A DNA stretch of 44,921 nt from Candidatus Omnitrophota bacterium (GTDB lineage Bacteria; Omnitrophota; Gorgyraeia; Gygaellales; Profunditerraquicolaceae), in NCBI GenBank assembly GCA_028712255.1, contig JAQTQJ010000012.1, positions 1-44,921 of the forward strand. Reading direction: 5' to 3'. Positions 27,395-36,771 of the stretch are shown piece by piece; the stretch's first letter is position 1, and each line of letters opens with the position of its first letter. A model generated the notes under the pieces. That model saw only the letters and a program-made list of their open reading frames with translations, was not told the origin of the DNA and did no database searches. The position numbers and the translations under genes are program-made.

Positions 27395-28717
27395 ATGGGA
27401 AGAAAACCGCTTGAAATTGATAAAATTGTAATGGACCTGATTTTAACCGACGAGGTAGAGTTAAAGAAAAAATTAGCGAAGAAGATTCTGGATATCGCCT
27501 ACAAAAAAGGGATTTATCCATCCAGTATTCATGAACTTTATATGGCTCGCGGCAAGGAAGAATTTAGCGGTTTTACTGTGCCGGCGATGAATCTACGTAG
27601 TATGACTTATGATTTGGCCCGCGCGATATTCCGCACTGCCAAGAAGAATAATTCCGGAGCATTTATTTTTGAAATTGCTAAATCTGAAATGGGTTATACG
27701 GCCCAAGCTCCGGTTGAATATACCTCGGTTGTAATGGCTGCGGCGATAAAGGAAAATTATACTGGTCCTGTATTTATTCAGGCAGATCATTGTCAGGTTA
27801 ATGCTAAGAAATTCCAAGAAAATCCTGATAAGGAGCTGGAGGCATTGCAGAGTATGATCGCAGATAGTATTGCCGGAGGTTTTTATAATATTGATATTGA
27901 TTCTTCGACGCTGGTAGATTTATCAAAAAAGGATATCAAGAAGCAGCAGAAGGATAATTATGAGGTTTGCGCTAAATTAACCCAGTTTATCCGCCGCATT
28001 GAGCCAAAAGGCGTGACTGTTTCTGTGGGTGGAGAGATTGGTGAAGTAGGGCATCAAAATTCTACTGCTGAGGATCTTCGTGCTTTTATGGAAGGTTATA
28101 AAGAAAGATTACGTAAAGGATTAGTCGGTATAAGTAAAATTTCTGTGCAGACCGGCACATCCCATGGCGGAGTAGTTAAAGCTGATGGTTCTATTGCTGA
28201 AGTAAAACTTGATTTTGGAACATTAAATAATTTATCCGGCATTGCGCAAAAAGAATTCGGTATTGGTGGAGCGGTGCAACATGGTGCTTCAACCTTACCG
28301 GAAGAGATGTTTCACAAATTTCCGGAAAATAATACATTAGAAGTGCATTTAGCAACCGGATTTCAGAATATGATGTTTGACAGTAAATATTTTCCTGTTG
28401 ATTTAAAGAATAAGATTTATGATTGGCTAAAGGTTAATGCTGTCAGCGAAAGAAAAGTAGGGGAAACTGAAGAGCAATTTTTTTATAAGGCGCGTAAAAA
28501 AGCATTAGGCCCGTTTAAAAAAGAAATTATGTCTTTGGCCAGCGATGTGCGTGATAAAATTGCTGCAGAGATTGAAGCTAAGTTTGATTTTCTCTTTAAG
28601 CAGTTCAATGCCGTAAATAATCGAGCACTAGTAGATAAATATGTAACTTTAAAGCGGGTAATTACGCGTAAACGCCAGGATATCGGGGTGGTTCATGACG
28701 GCGAAGGCGCGGACTAA
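27395..28717 (+). CDS. Class II fructose-bisphosphate aldolase, long form
   Basis: The protein has 440 residues, against about 300-360 for common class II aldolases. Family features: PAMNLRSMTYDLARA near the start, a metal histidine in IQADHCQVN, DIDSSTL, GGEIGEVGHQNST, QTGTSHGG and QHGASTLPEE. Extra residues lie at the N-terminus (about 50) and in a helical lysine-rich C-terminus. It would cleave fructose-1,6-bisphosphate (or tagatose bisphosphate), which fits its place 20 bases after pfkA. GGGGGAG precedes the ATG. Confidence 0.85.
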   Translation: MGRKPLEIDKIVMDLILTDEVELKKKLAKKILDIAYKKGIYPSSIHELYMARGKEEFSGFTVPAMNLRSMTYDLARAIFRTAKKNNSGAFIFEIAKSEMGYTAQAPVEYTSVVMAAAIKENYTGPVFIQADHCQVNAKKFQENPDKELEALQSMIADSIAGGFYNIDIDSSTLVDLSKKDIKKQQKDNYEVCAKLTQFIRRIEPKGVTVSVGGEIGEVGHQNSTAEDLRAFMEGYKERLRKGLVGISKISVQTGTSHGGVVKADGSIAEVKLDFGTLNNLSGIAQKEFGIGGAVQHGASTLPEEMFHKFPENNTLEVHLATGFQNMMFDSKYFPVDLKNKIYDWLKVNAVSERKVGETEEQFFYKARKKALGPFKKEIMSLASDVRDKIAAEIEAKFDFLFKQFNAVNNRALVDKYVTLKRVITRKRQDIGVVHDGEGAD

Positions 28718-28722
28718 AATTT

Positions 28723-28755
28723 GGGGACGGCTCTCTTTTTAAGAGAACCGTCCCC
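28723..28755. repeat. Family A palindrome, copy 6 (GGGGACGG subtype)
   Basis: GGGGACGGCTCTCTT pairs with AAGAGAACCGTCCCC, with one mismatch in the left arm. It lies between the aldolase gene and ilvD and may terminate the glycolytic pair. Confidence 0.88.
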
Positions 28756-28785
28756 AGGATTTAAATTATAAGAGGGGGATGATAT

Positions 28786-30438
28786 ATGCGTTCAGATCAG
28801 ATAAAAAAAGGTTTGGAGAGAGTGCCGCATAGAGCGCTTTTACATGCTACCGGTTTATCTAAAAGAGATTTAGGCCGGCCTTTTATCGGTGTAGCATCCT
28901 CATTTACTGATCTTATTCCCGGGCATATCGGGATGCGTGACCTGGAAAGATTTATTGAACGTGGTGTTTGTTATGGAGGAGGCGTGCCGTTTCTATTTGG
29001 TGTACCGGGAATTTGCGACGGAATTGCTATGGGCCACTTGGGAATGTGTTATCCTTTGGCCTTACGGGAAATTGTCGCCGATACCATTGAGACAGTTTGT
29101 AATGCGCATCAGCTAGATGGGATTATTTGCTTGACTAATTGCGATAAGATTACTCCGGGCATGCTTATGGGGGTTGCCCGCCTGAATATTCCGGCAATCA
29201 TTGTTACTGCCGGACCGATGATCTCAGGCCGTTTCAATAAAAGAAAATTAGCTTTTGTGCATGATACATATGAAGGTATGGCCAGGGCAAAGAAAGGCGA
29301 TATTTCTGCTGCCGAGCTTTCATGTTTAGAAATGGAGGCATGCCCAGGACAAGGCTCATGCCAGGGCCTATATACTGCCAATACTATGGCATGTTTAACT
29401 GAAACTATTGGGTTGTCTATTCCCGGTTGCGGCACAGCTCTGGCAGGATCGGCCAAAAAACGCAGAATTGCCCAGGCAAGCGGCGAGCGGATTGTGGAGC
29501 TAGTGAAGAAGAATATTAAACCGCGCGATATTATTACCAGGCAGTCTTTGGAAAATGCTATTGTGGTAGATATGGCTTTAGGCGGTTCAAGCAATACGGT
29601 TTTGCATCTGATGAGTATCGCTCATGAAGCAGGGATTGATTTGGATCTAAAGACATTTGATAAAATCAGTAAAAGCGTGCCGCATATTACGGCGATTGAG
29701 CCTGCGGGTATACATTTTATGGAAGATGTTGAGTATGCGGGCGGGATTCCTGCTGTATTAAAGAGGTTGAAATCAAAATTGAATAATACTTTAAATGTGA
29801 GCGGCGAGAAAACATTTGAGATTGCAGATAAGGCGACTATTTTTGATGAAGAAGTGATTCGCCCCTTTACCCGTGCCTATCATAAACAAGGCGGCATTGC
29901 GGTTTTATATGGCAATATCGCGCCAAATGGCGCAGTGGTAAAGCAGTCCGGAGTGAGTGAGAAGATGATGAAGTTTTCCGGACGGGCCCGTGTATTTAAC
30001 CGCGAAGAAGAGGCAATGCAGGCGATCATGGATAACAAAATCAAAAAAGGCGATTGTATTGTTATTCGTTATGAAGGGCCTGCGGGCGGCCCGGGAATGC
30101 GTGAGATGCTGGCGCCAACGGCGGCAATCGTGGGATTAGGCTTAAGCGATTCCGTGGCTTTAATCACAGATGGCCGTTTTTCAGGCGGGACTAAAGGCCC
30201 ATGTATCGGGCATATATCTCCGGAAGCTTCGGCAGGCGGCCCGATTGCAATTATTAAAGATGGTGATACAATTAATATTGATATTCCTAATCGTAAAATT
30301 GAAGTTAGGTTGAGTAAGGAAGAAATAGGGAAGAGATTTAAGGGGTGGAAACCGGTTACGCCCAAGATTAAAACCGGCTATTTATCCCGTTATTCTAGAT
30401 TAGTGACTTCAGCGGATAAGGGAGCAATTTTAAAATAG
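28786..30438 (+). CDS. ilvD: Dihydroxy-acid dehydratase
   Basis: This 550-residue iron-sulfur enzyme carries out the third common step of valine and isoleucine synthesis. Motifs: [22 protein letters not shown], cluster cysteines in [11 protein letters not shown] and [17 protein letters not shown], and near the C-terminus [13 protein letters not shown] and [16 protein letters not shown]. It leads ilvD-ilvB-ilvN-ilvC. AGAGGGGGA gives a good ribosome binding site. ilvB starts one base after its stop. Confidence 0.98.
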   Translation: MRSDQIKKGLERVPHRALLHATGLSKRDLGRPFIGVASSFTDLIPGHIGMRDLERFIERGVCYGGGVPFLFGVPGICDGIAMGHLGMCYPLALREIVADTIETVCNAHQLDGIICLTNCDKITPGMLMGVARLNIPAIIVTAGPMISGRFNKRKLAFVHDTYEGMARAKKGDISAAELSCLEMEACPGQGSCQGLYTANTMACLTETIGLSIPGCGTALAGSAKKRRIAQASGERIVELVKKNIKPRDIITRQSLENAIVVDMALGGSSNTVLHLMSIAHEAGIDLDLKTFDKISKSVPHITAIEPAGIHFMEDVEYAGGIPAVLKRLKSKLNNTLNVSGEKTFEIADKATIFDEEVIRPFTRAYHKQGGIAVLYGNIAPNGAVVKQSGVSEKMMKFSGRARVFNREEEAMQAIMDNKIKKGDCIVIRYEGPAGGPGMREMLAPTAAIVGLGLSDSVALITDGRFSGGTKGPCIGHISPEASAGGPIAIIKDGDTINIDIPNRKIEVRLSKEEIGKRFKGWKPVTPKIKTGYLSRYSRLVTSADKGAILK

Positions 30439-30439
30439 A

Positions 30440-32107
30440 ATGATTGGCGCAAGGATATTATTAGAATCTTTAAAAAAAGCTGGCGTTGAGGTAGTTTTTG
30501 GTTACCCCGGAGGTCAGGTTTTACCTATATTTGACCAGCTTTATGATTTTGACGTTAAATTTATTTTAACTCGCCATGAACAGGGGGCGGCACACGCCGC
30601 AGACGGTTATGCCCGGGCAACCGGCAAAGTGGGAGTCTGCCTTGCTACAAGCGGCCCGGGAGCAACCAATCTGGTTACGGGAATTGCCACGGCTTACATG
30701 GATTCTATTCCCATGGTCGCTATTACCGGCCAGGTCGCCACACATTTAATCGGTAATGATGCTTTTCAGGAAGCGGATGTAACCGGAATTACCCGTCCGG
30801 TAACTAAGCATAATTTTTTGGTTAAAGATGTTAAGGACTTAGCGCGGATCATAGCGGAGGCTTTTTTTATTGCTTCCAGCGGCCGCCCGGGCCCTGTGCT
30901 TATTGATATTCCCGTTGATGTTCAAAGAGCAGACACAGAATTTATTTGGCCGGAAAAAATAGATCTACGCAGTTATAAACCTAACTATTCTGGCCATCCC
31001 GGGCAGATTAAGAAAGCTGTAAAATTAATCTCAACCAGCAAAAAACCAATTATTTATGCCGGCGGAGGGATAATTACCTCCGGAGCGAATTTAGAACTTA
31101 AAAAACTAGCGGAAAAAATTCAGGCTCCCGTAACCACTACTTTTATGGGGTTGGGTGGTTTTTGCGGGACACATAAATTATTTTTAGGTATGCTGGGCAT
31201 GCATGGCACTGCTTACGCAAATCACGCGGTGATGGAATCGGATTTAATTATTGCAATAGGTGCGCGTTTTGATGACCGGGTAACCGGGAGGCTGGATGCA
31301 TTTGCTCGTGGGGCAAAAATTATTCATATTGATATTGATCCTTCATCAATCAGCAAGAATGTCCGGGTAGATATTCCTATTGTCGGAGATGCCAGGGATG
31401 TTATTGACGAACTTATTAGCCAGATTGATAAGCTTCCCGATACTGGCGAATGGCTTAAAACAATTGAGAGCTGGAAAAAGAAGTATCCGTTAACTTATAA
31501 AGATGATAGCGCAATGATAAAACCGCAATATATACTTGAGCAGCTTTGGGATTTAACTAAAGGAGATGCGGTAATTTGTACTGAAGTAGGCCAAAGTCAG
31601 ATGTGGGCATGTCAATGGTATAAATATTTAACTCCGCGCACATTTATCTCAAGCGGCGGATTGGGAACAATGGGGTTTGGATTGCCTGCGGCAATGGGAG
31701 CAAAATTGGGCTGTCCGCAAAGAGAAGTTTTTAATATTGCCGGAGACGGTTCAATTCAAATGAATATCCAGGAGCTGGGCACTTGTGTGGCAAATAAAAT
31801 AAATGTGAAAGTATTAATATTTAACAATGGTTTTCTGGGCATGGTCAGGCAATGGCAGGAGTTATTTTATAAAAAACGTTATTCTTATACGCCGATTACC
31901 AGCCCTGATTATGTTCTGTTGGCGCAGAGCTATGGGGCAGTCGGGATTAAAGTAACAAAAAAATCCCAGGTGCGCTCGGCATTGCAAAGAGCAATAGAGA
32001 TTGATAATACCGTGTTTATAGATTTTCGTATTGCGCCGGAAGAAAATGTTTATCCTATGGTTCCAGCGGGAAAAGCAATAAACGAAATGATTGAAGGGTT
32101 AGCATAA
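30440..32107 (+). CDS. ilvB: Acetolactate synthase large subunit
   Basis: This 555-residue thiamine-diphosphate enzyme condenses pyruvate with pyruvate or 2-oxobutyrate. Motifs are VFGYPGGQVLPIFD, the catalytic glutamate in RHEQGAAHAADGYARATG, FQEADVTGITRP, and the TPP-Mg motif GDGSIQMN...NGFLGMVRQWQ. The length is typical. It is coupled to ilvD upstream and to ilvN by a one-base TAATG overlap. Confidence 0.98.
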   Translation: MIGARILLESLKKAGVEVVFGYPGGQVLPIFDQLYDFDVKFILTRHEQGAAHAADGYARATGKVGVCLATSGPGATNLVTGIATAYMDSIPMVAITGQVATHLIGNDAFQEADVTGITRPVTKHNFLVKDVKDLARIIAEAFFIASSGRPGPVLIDIPVDVQRADTEFIWPEKIDLRSYKPNYSGHPGQIKKAVKLISTSKKPIIYAGGGIITSGANLELKKLAEKIQAPVTTTFMGLGGFCGTHKLFLGMLGMHGTAYANHAVMESDLIIAIGARFDDRVTGRLDAFARGAKIIHIDIDPSSISKNVRVDIPIVGDARDVIDELISQIDKLPDTGEWLKTIESWKKKYPLTYKDDSAMIKPQYILEQLWDLTKGDAVICTEVGQSQMWACQWYKYLTPRTFISSGGLGTMGFGLPAAMGAKLGCPQREVFNIAGDGSIQMNIQELGTCVANKINVKVLIFNNGFLGMVRQWQELFYKKRYSYTPITSPDYVLLAQSYGAVGIKVTKKSQVRSALQRAIEIDNTVFIDFRIAPEENVYPMVPAGKAINEMIEGLA

Positions 32108-32577
32108 TGCGCCATACCATATCAGTATTAGTCGAAAATAAATTCGGAGTGCTTGCGCGGGTAGCCGGGCTTTTTAGCGCCAGGGGCTATAATATTGCTT
32201 CCTTGGCAGTTAGTGAAACCCTTGATCCGGGGGTATCTTATATGACGATTGTGGTTGAAGCAAAGGATGAGAAAGTTTTAGAGCAGATTAATAAACAGTT
32301 GAATAAATTAATTGATGTAATTACGGTTACGGATTTTACTAAAAGAGAGTATATTGACCGTGAATTGGTTTTGGCAAAAATAAATTACACATCAAAAGAT
32401 AAGCCTAAGCTTGAAGTAATTTTTAATAAGTTTGTAGGTAAAATCGTCCAACATAAAGCTGATACCGCAATTGTTGAAGCGGTTGGAGACCAGCATCAGA
32501 TAAAAGCTCTTCTTGAGGAGCTGGGTAAATTCGGGATTAAGGAATTAGTCAGGACAGGAAAATTGGCAATTGAATAG
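32107..32577 (+). CDS. ilvN: Acetolactate synthase regulatory subunit
   Basis: This 156-residue protein has an N-terminal ACT domain (about residues 3-75) with [20 protein letters not shown] and GYNIASLAV, followed by the usual small C-terminal domain. It binds the large subunit and gives valine feedback control. It starts inside the ilvB stop codon, so production is coupled. Confidence 0.97.
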   Translation: MRHTISVLVENKFGVLARVAGLFSARGYNIASLAVSETLDPGVSYMTIVVEAKDEKVLEQINKQLNKLIDVITVTDFTKREYIDRELVLAKINYTSKDKPKLEVIFNKFVGKIVQHKADTAIVEAVGDQHQIKALLEELGKFGIKELVRTGKLAIE

Positions 32578-32614
32578 TTATTTTTAATGTCATTGCGCAT
32601 TACTGTCCAAATTA

Positions 32615-32696
32615 TGTCATCCTGACCCTGAGCGTAGCGAAGGGGGAAGGATCTAGTTTTTTAGATTCTTCGTCGCTACCGCTCCTCAGAATGACA
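32615..32696. repeat. Family C palindrome, copy 1
   Basis: TGTCATCCTGACCCTG at one end pairs with CTCAGAATGACA at the other, and the inner GAAGGATCTAG pairs with TTAGATTCTTC. It lies between ilvN and ilvC. Its right end supplies an ATG at 32691 that I do not take as the ilvC start. Confidence 0.88.
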
Positions 32697-32720
32697 CAAT
32701 ATTCAGAAGGGAGATTTAAA

Positions 32721-33713
32721 ATGGCAAAGATTTATTATGATAAGGATGCAGATTTAAATTTATTAAAGGATAAAACTATAGCAATAATCGGTTACGGTAT
32801 ACAGGGACGTGGCCAATCATTGTGTTTGCGCGATTCAGGATTAAGGGTGGTAGTCTCTGAGATGGAAGGTACTCCTAATTTTGAACAAGCAAAAAAAGAT
32901 GGATTTACTCCTGTTAGCGCAGCTGATGCAGCAAAGGCTGCGGACATCATTCAGATTCTTACACAGGATCATGTGCAGGCTAAAGTCTATAAGGAGTCAA
33001 TCAAACCTAATTTAAAAAAAGGTAAAGCGCTTTGTTTTTCACATGGTTTTAACATCCGTTTTAAACAGATTAAGCCTCCGAAGAACGTAGATGTATTTAT
33101 GGTTGCGCCTAAGGGGCCCGGAGCTTTAGTGAGAAAGATGTATGAAGAAGGCAAAGGTGTGCCTTCGTTAATTGCGATTTATCAGGATGCAACAGGACAG
33201 GCTAAGAATTTAGCCTTAGCTTATGCTTTAGCGCTTAAAGCAACTACCGCCGGAGTAATTGAGACGACTTTTGATGAAGAGACTGAAACTGACCTTTTTG
33301 GCGAGCAGGCAGTGCTTTGTGGAGGAGTCAGCGAACTAATTAAAGCAGGTTTTGATACTTTGATTGGTGCAGGCTATCAGCCGGAGATTGCTTATTTTGA
33401 AGTTCTGCACGAGTTAAAGCTAATTACTGACCTTATTCAGGAGCGTGGTATTTCCGGGATGCGCAGAGGTGTTTCAAATACTGCCTGCTACGGCGATTTA
33501 ACCCGTGGGCCAAGGATCATCACGCAGAAAACACGTAAAGAAATGCAAAAGATTCTTAAGGAAATCAAGTCCGGAAAATTCGCCAGAGAGTGGATAAAGG
33601 AGAATGAAACCGGCCGTAAGAATTTTGATAGCTTGATTAAGGCAGGGGATGAACACTTAATCGAAAAAGTAGGGAAGCAATTAAGGGAGATGATGCCGTG
33701 GATGAAGAAATAA
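32721..33713 (+). CDS. ilvC: Ketol-acid reductoisomerase
   Basis: This 330-residue class I enzyme isomerises and reduces acetolactate. The Rossmann motif is [10 protein letters not shown], followed by [10 protein letters not shown], the metal-binding [12 protein letters not shown] and a C-terminal knotted domain with EVLHELKLI. The cofactor loop after beta-strand 2 reads VSEMEGTPN where NADPH enzymes usually have a GLR.GS.SW-like stretch. The arginine and serines that hold the 2'-phosphate are missing and a glutamate is present, suggesting NADH use. I choose ATG 32721 behind AGAAGGGAG; an upstream ATG lies in the palindrome. Confidence 0.96.
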   Translation: MAKIYYDKDADLNLLKDKTIAIIGYGIQGRGQSLCLRDSGLRVVVSEMEGTPNFEQAKKDGFTPVSAADAAKAADIIQILTQDHVQAKVYKESIKPNLKKGKALCFSHGFNIRFKQIKPPKNVDVFMVAPKGPGALVRKMYEEGKGVPSLIAIYQDATGQAKNLALAYALALKATTAGVIETTFDEETETDLFGEQAVLCGGVSELIKAGFDTLIGAGYQPEIAYFEVLHELKLITDLIQERGISGMRRGVSNTACYGDLTRGPRIITQKTRKEMQKILKEIKSGKFAREWIKENETGRKNFDSLIKAGDEHLIEKVGKQLREMMPWMKK

Positions 33714-33769
33714 TATATTTATAAGTTGGACAAATTATCAGTAGTATAAAAATTCTTTTAGTGGAGATT

Positions 33770-34207
33770 ATGATTAGAAAGGGATTTACATTAGTAGAAT
33801 TAATTGTCGTAATCATTATTGTTGGGATATTGGCTAGCATTGCTTTGACACAATATGCTAATATGGTTGAGTATGGTCGTGTTGCTGAAGCTAAAACGCG
33901 CTTAGGCTCGATGCGGCAAGCTGTATATGAATATTATTGGACTAATGGTTCGGTTGAAAGTATGCAAAATAGCGACGTAGGCGTTAGCGATACTTGTTCT
34001 TCTGATTCATATTATCGGTATAGAATATTTTTTTCAGTTCCGACGATTGCGCAACTTTGGGCTAGAAGATGTACTAGCGGAGGCAAAACGCCAGATAGTA
34101 GTTCTGGATATAGTATATGGTATGAGGTATCTCCTTCGGATGGTTATCAGAGGTGGCATTGTCAAAGAGGCAGTCCCCTTTCGGGATGTTTCGGTATGAA
34201 TCAGTGA
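33770..34207 (+). CDS. Type IV pilin/type II secretion pseudopilin
   Basis: This 145-residue protein opens MIRKG then FTLVELIVVIIIVGILAS: a short positively charged leader, the prepilin peptidase cleavage site after Gly5, Glu at mature position 5 and a hydrophobic helix. The remainder is a small globular domain with four cysteines, which could form disulfides outside the inner membrane. ATG 33770 follows GTGGAG; a GTG at 33761 would only lengthen the leader. It sits alone between ilvC and leuA, with a prepilin peptidase gene 2.5 kb downstream. Whether it builds a pilus or a secretion pseudopilus cannot be told. Confidence 0.9.
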   Translation: MIRKGFTLVELIVVIIIVGILASIALTQYANMVEYGRVAEAKTRLGSMRQAVYEYYWTNGSVESMQNSDVGVSDTCSSDSYYRYRIFFSVPTIAQLWARRCTSGGKTPDSSSGYSIWYEVSPSDGYQRWHCQRGSPLSGCFGMNQ

Positions 34208-34271
34208 GTGTTGTTTTCTGTTACTTAAAGCAGTTGATTAGTATTCGATTAAAGAAGTGAGTATGAAACAC

Positions 34272-34317
34272 GGGACCGTTTCTATTTTTCTAAATTTAGA
34301 AAAATAGAAACGGTCCC
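34272..34317. repeat. Family A palindrome, copy 7
   Basis: GGGACCGTTTCTATTTTTCT pairs exactly with AGAAAAATAGAAACGGTCCC around AAATTT. It lies between the pseudopilin gene and leuA; the rest of this 145-base gap shows nothing clear. Confidence 0.92.
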
Positions 34318-34352
34318 AAGATTCCAGTTAGGATTTTGAGTTTTTAATAGAT

Positions 34353-35858
34353 ATGGAAAAAATAATAATTTTTGACACAACTTTAAGGGACGGAGAGCAG
34401 GCGCCGGGAGCTTCCTTGAACTATAAAGAGAAGCTGGAGGTAGCTCGTGCGCTTAGCGACCTGGGGGTTGATGTAATTGAGGCAGGTTTTCCCATTTCCT
34501 CTAAGGGTGATTTTGCGGCAGTGCATGCAGTTGCAAAAACTATTAAATCCTCAATTATCTGTGGTTTGGCCCGCTCAATCAAGAAGGATATTGATGCGGC
34601 AGTTCAGGCAACCAGGCCTGCAAGGCGGGCACGTATCCACGTATTTTTGGCTACATCAAAGATACATATGCAGTATAAATTAAAAAAGGCCGAAGATGAG
34701 ATCTTACGCCTTGCCGTGGAATCAGTCAGTTATGCTAAGAAATTCTGCCCCGATATTGAATTTTCTCCGGAGGATGCCTCGCGCACCGAAAAAGATTTTC
34801 TTTATCAGGTAGTTGAAGCGGTGATTAAAGCGGGAGCAACTACAGTTAATATCCCGGATACGGTAGGTTATACTGAGCCTGAGGAATATGGCCTCTTGAT
34901 TCAGAAAATTAAAAATAATGTGCCTAACATTAATAAAGCGGTTATATCTGTGCACTGCCATAATGATTTGGGCCTGGCGGTTGCTAATTCATTATCGGCG
35001 GTTAAAAATGGCGCCCGCCAAGTCGAATGCACGATTAACGGAATAGGTGAGCGAGCGGGTAATGCTTCTCTCGAAGAGATAGTAATGAGTATAGATACCC
35101 GAAGAGATATTTATGCTGGATTGAAAACAGGTATAAACAAAAAAAATATTTATGGAACTTCTCGGCTGGTGAGTAAGCTCACTGGTTTTGTGGTTGCACC
35201 CAATAAAGCTATCGTCGGAGGCAATGCCTTCAGGCATGAATCCGGGATTCATCAGGATGGTATTCTTAAAGAGCGTTCTACTTATGAGATTATCCGCGGG
35301 GAAGATGTAGGTTTTAAAATAGAGGGGTTGGTTTTGGGAAAACATTCCGGCAGGCATGCTTTTAATGAGAGGCTAAAGAAAATAGGCCTACATTTAAATG
35401 AAGGCCAGGTAGATAAAGCTTTTAGCCGTTTTAAAGACTTATCCGATAAAAAGAAAGATATTTTTGACGATGATTTAAGAACTATCGTCGAGGATGAGAT
35501 CCGCTTAATCAAGCCTGTCTGGAAATTGGATAGTTTTGAGGTTCATTCTGGGACTAAAATTAAGCCGGAAGCAAAAGTAATATTGATTAAAGGTGGAAAG
35601 AATATTTCTGGAGTTTCCTCTGGTGACGGCCCGGTAGATGCTTGTTTTAAAGCTATAGATAAGGTTACCGGATATAAAGCAAGGTTAGAAGATTTCCGCC
35701 TTGAGGCAGTTACTTCCGGTAAGGATGCTTTGGGCCAGGTAAGCCTTAAGCTTAAAATTAAGGATTCTATTGTTAGCGGGCGCGGAGCAAGCACGGATAT
35801 AGTTGAAGCGGCAGTTAAGGCATATATTGATGCTGCAAATAAACTAGAGAATAGATGA
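34353..35858 (+). CDS. leuA: 2-isopropylmalate synthase
   Basis: This 501-residue enzyme joins acetyl-CoA and 2-oxoisovalerate in the first committed step of leucine synthesis. The TIM-barrel catalytic domain has [14 protein letters not shown], the metal histidines in [14 protein letters not shown], and [10 protein letters not shown]. The C-terminal allosteric domain (about residues 380-501) ends with [18 protein letters not shown]. Length and order are typical of bacterial LeuA; citramalate synthase is less likely. Its TGA overlaps the aroE ATG. No leuCD or leuB is present in the window. Confidence 0.95.
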   Translation: MEKIIIFDTTLRDGEQAPGASLNYKEKLEVARALSDLGVDVIEAGFPISSKGDFAAVHAVAKTIKSSIICGLARSIKKDIDAAVQATRPARRARIHVFLATSKIHMQYKLKKAEDEILRLAVESVSYAKKFCPDIEFSPEDASRTEKDFLYQVVEAVIKAGATTVNIPDTVGYTEPEEYGLLIQKIKNNVPNINKAVISVHCHNDLGLAVANSLSAVKNGARQVECTINGIGERAGNASLEEIVMSIDTRRDIYAGLKTGINKKNIYGTSRLVSKLTGFVVAPNKAIVGGNAFRHESGIHQDGILKERSTYEIIRGEDVGFKIEGLVLGKHSGRHAFNERLKKIGLHLNEGQVDKAFSRFKDLSDKKKDIFDDDLRTIVEDEIRLIKPVWKLDSFEVHSGTKIKPEAKVILIKGGKNISGVSSGDGPVDACFKAIDKVTGYKARLEDFRLEAVTSGKDALGQVSLKLKIKDSIVSGRGASTDIVEAAVKAYIDAANKLENR

Positions 35859-36757
35859 CCTCAGAGCCGAAACTTTACCCCCACACCAATTGTAATAGAA
35901 AAAAAGGCGCAATTGGTGTGGGGGTGTACGGTTTAGTAGGTTTTCCCATCAAACATAGCCTATCTCCCAGCATGCATAATGCCGCATTTTCTAAATTAAA
36001 AATAAAAGCCAAATATAAATTATTCGAGTTAAAGCCCAATCAGCTCAAGGTTTTTTTAGGTAACTTAAAGAAAAAAAATATTTGCGGGTTTAATGTTACT
36101 CATCCTTATAAAGAACAGATTCTTGGATTTTTAAATAGTAAATCTTCAGGGGTAAAGGAAATCGGCGCAGCTAATACGGTGGTAGTGGATTATACCGGAA
36201 GATTAAAGGGCTTTAATACGGATTATCTAGGATTTGCCGCCCATCTTAAGGAATTAAAGGTTAAACCTAAAAAAGTAGCGGTAATTGGAGCCGGAGGAGC
36301 TTCTCGGGCAGTTTGTTTTGCTTTAGCCAGGATGAAAATTGATGAGCTTTGTATTTATGATATCGATAAATTCAAGTCTTTAAGCCTTTTTAAAAATTTA
36401 AATTCAAATTTTCCTGAAACTCAATTTAACGTCGCCAGCCGAATTGCAGATTTAGAAATAGGAAATAAAGATTTATTAGTTAATGCTTCTGCGGTTGGTA
36501 TGCGCACGACAGATCCATGCTTAATTGATCCTAGCGATTTGCATCAAGGTTTATTTGTTTATGACCTTATTTATAATCCTCTTGAAACAAAATTAATTAC
36601 TTTAGCTAAAGCGCGCAATTTAAATTTTTCTAACGGTTTAGGCATGCTTTTGTATCAGGGAGTCTTTGCTTTTAAATATTTTACCGGCAGAGTTGCTCCT
36701 GTTGAGACGATGAAAGTGGCGCTTTTGAAAGCCTGCCTGCCGGTAGGCAGGGAGTAA
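35855..36757 (+). CDS. aroE: Shikimate dehydrogenase
   Basis: The enzyme reduces 3-dehydroshikimate in aromatic amino acid synthesis. The family core starts VYGLVGFPIKHSLSPSMHN, near residue 24, with GFNVTHPYK, GAANTVV, GFNTDYLGF and the dinucleotide site VIGAGGASRA. The first 23 residues are not family-like and translate a perfect 15-bp inverted repeat. The last residues (ACLPVGRE) translate a second palindrome. ATG 35855 overlaps the leuA stop and gives 300 residues. The alternative is GTG at 35924, which gives a conventional N-terminus but is overlapped by the hairpin arm. Confidence 0.93.
   Translation: MTSEPKLYPHTNCNRKKGAIGVGVYGLVGFPIKHSLSPSMHNAAFSKLKIKAKYKLFELKPNQLKVFLGNLKKKNICGFNVTHPYKEQILGFLNSKSSGVKEIGAANTVVVDYTGRLKGFNTDYLGFAAHLKELKVKPKKVAVIGAGGASRAVCFALARMKIDELCIYDIDKFKSLSLFKNLNSNFPETQFNVASRIADLEIGNKDLLVNASAVGMRTTDPCLIDPSDLHQGLFVYDLIYNPLETKLITLAKARNLNFSNGLGMLLYQGVFAFKYFTGRVAPVETMKVALLKACLPVGRE
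35878..35924. repeat. Palindrome translated in the aroE N-terminus
   Basis: CCCCCACACCAATTG (35878-35892) and its exact complement CAATTGGTGTGGGGG (35910-35924) flank a 17-base loop. The reading frame stays open through it. The right arm ends on the first base of a GTG (35924-35926) that is a plausible aroE start, so the folded RNA could control its access. Confidence 0.9.
36732..36751. repeat. Short palindrome translated at the aroE C-terminus
   Basis: CCTGCCTGCCGGTAGGCAGG is almost perfectly self-complementary. It encodes the terminal residues CLPVGR of AroE just before its stop. CCTGCC-type palindromes of this kind recur in many uncultured bacterial genomes, from general knowledge. Confidence 0.75.
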
Positions 36758-36771
36758 AAAAAGGAGAAAAA

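Noticed and set aside
29109-29594. Long antisense frame (161 codons) within ilvD
   Set aside because: ilvD is clearly coding on the plus strand; the antisense frame has no family motif or start signal.
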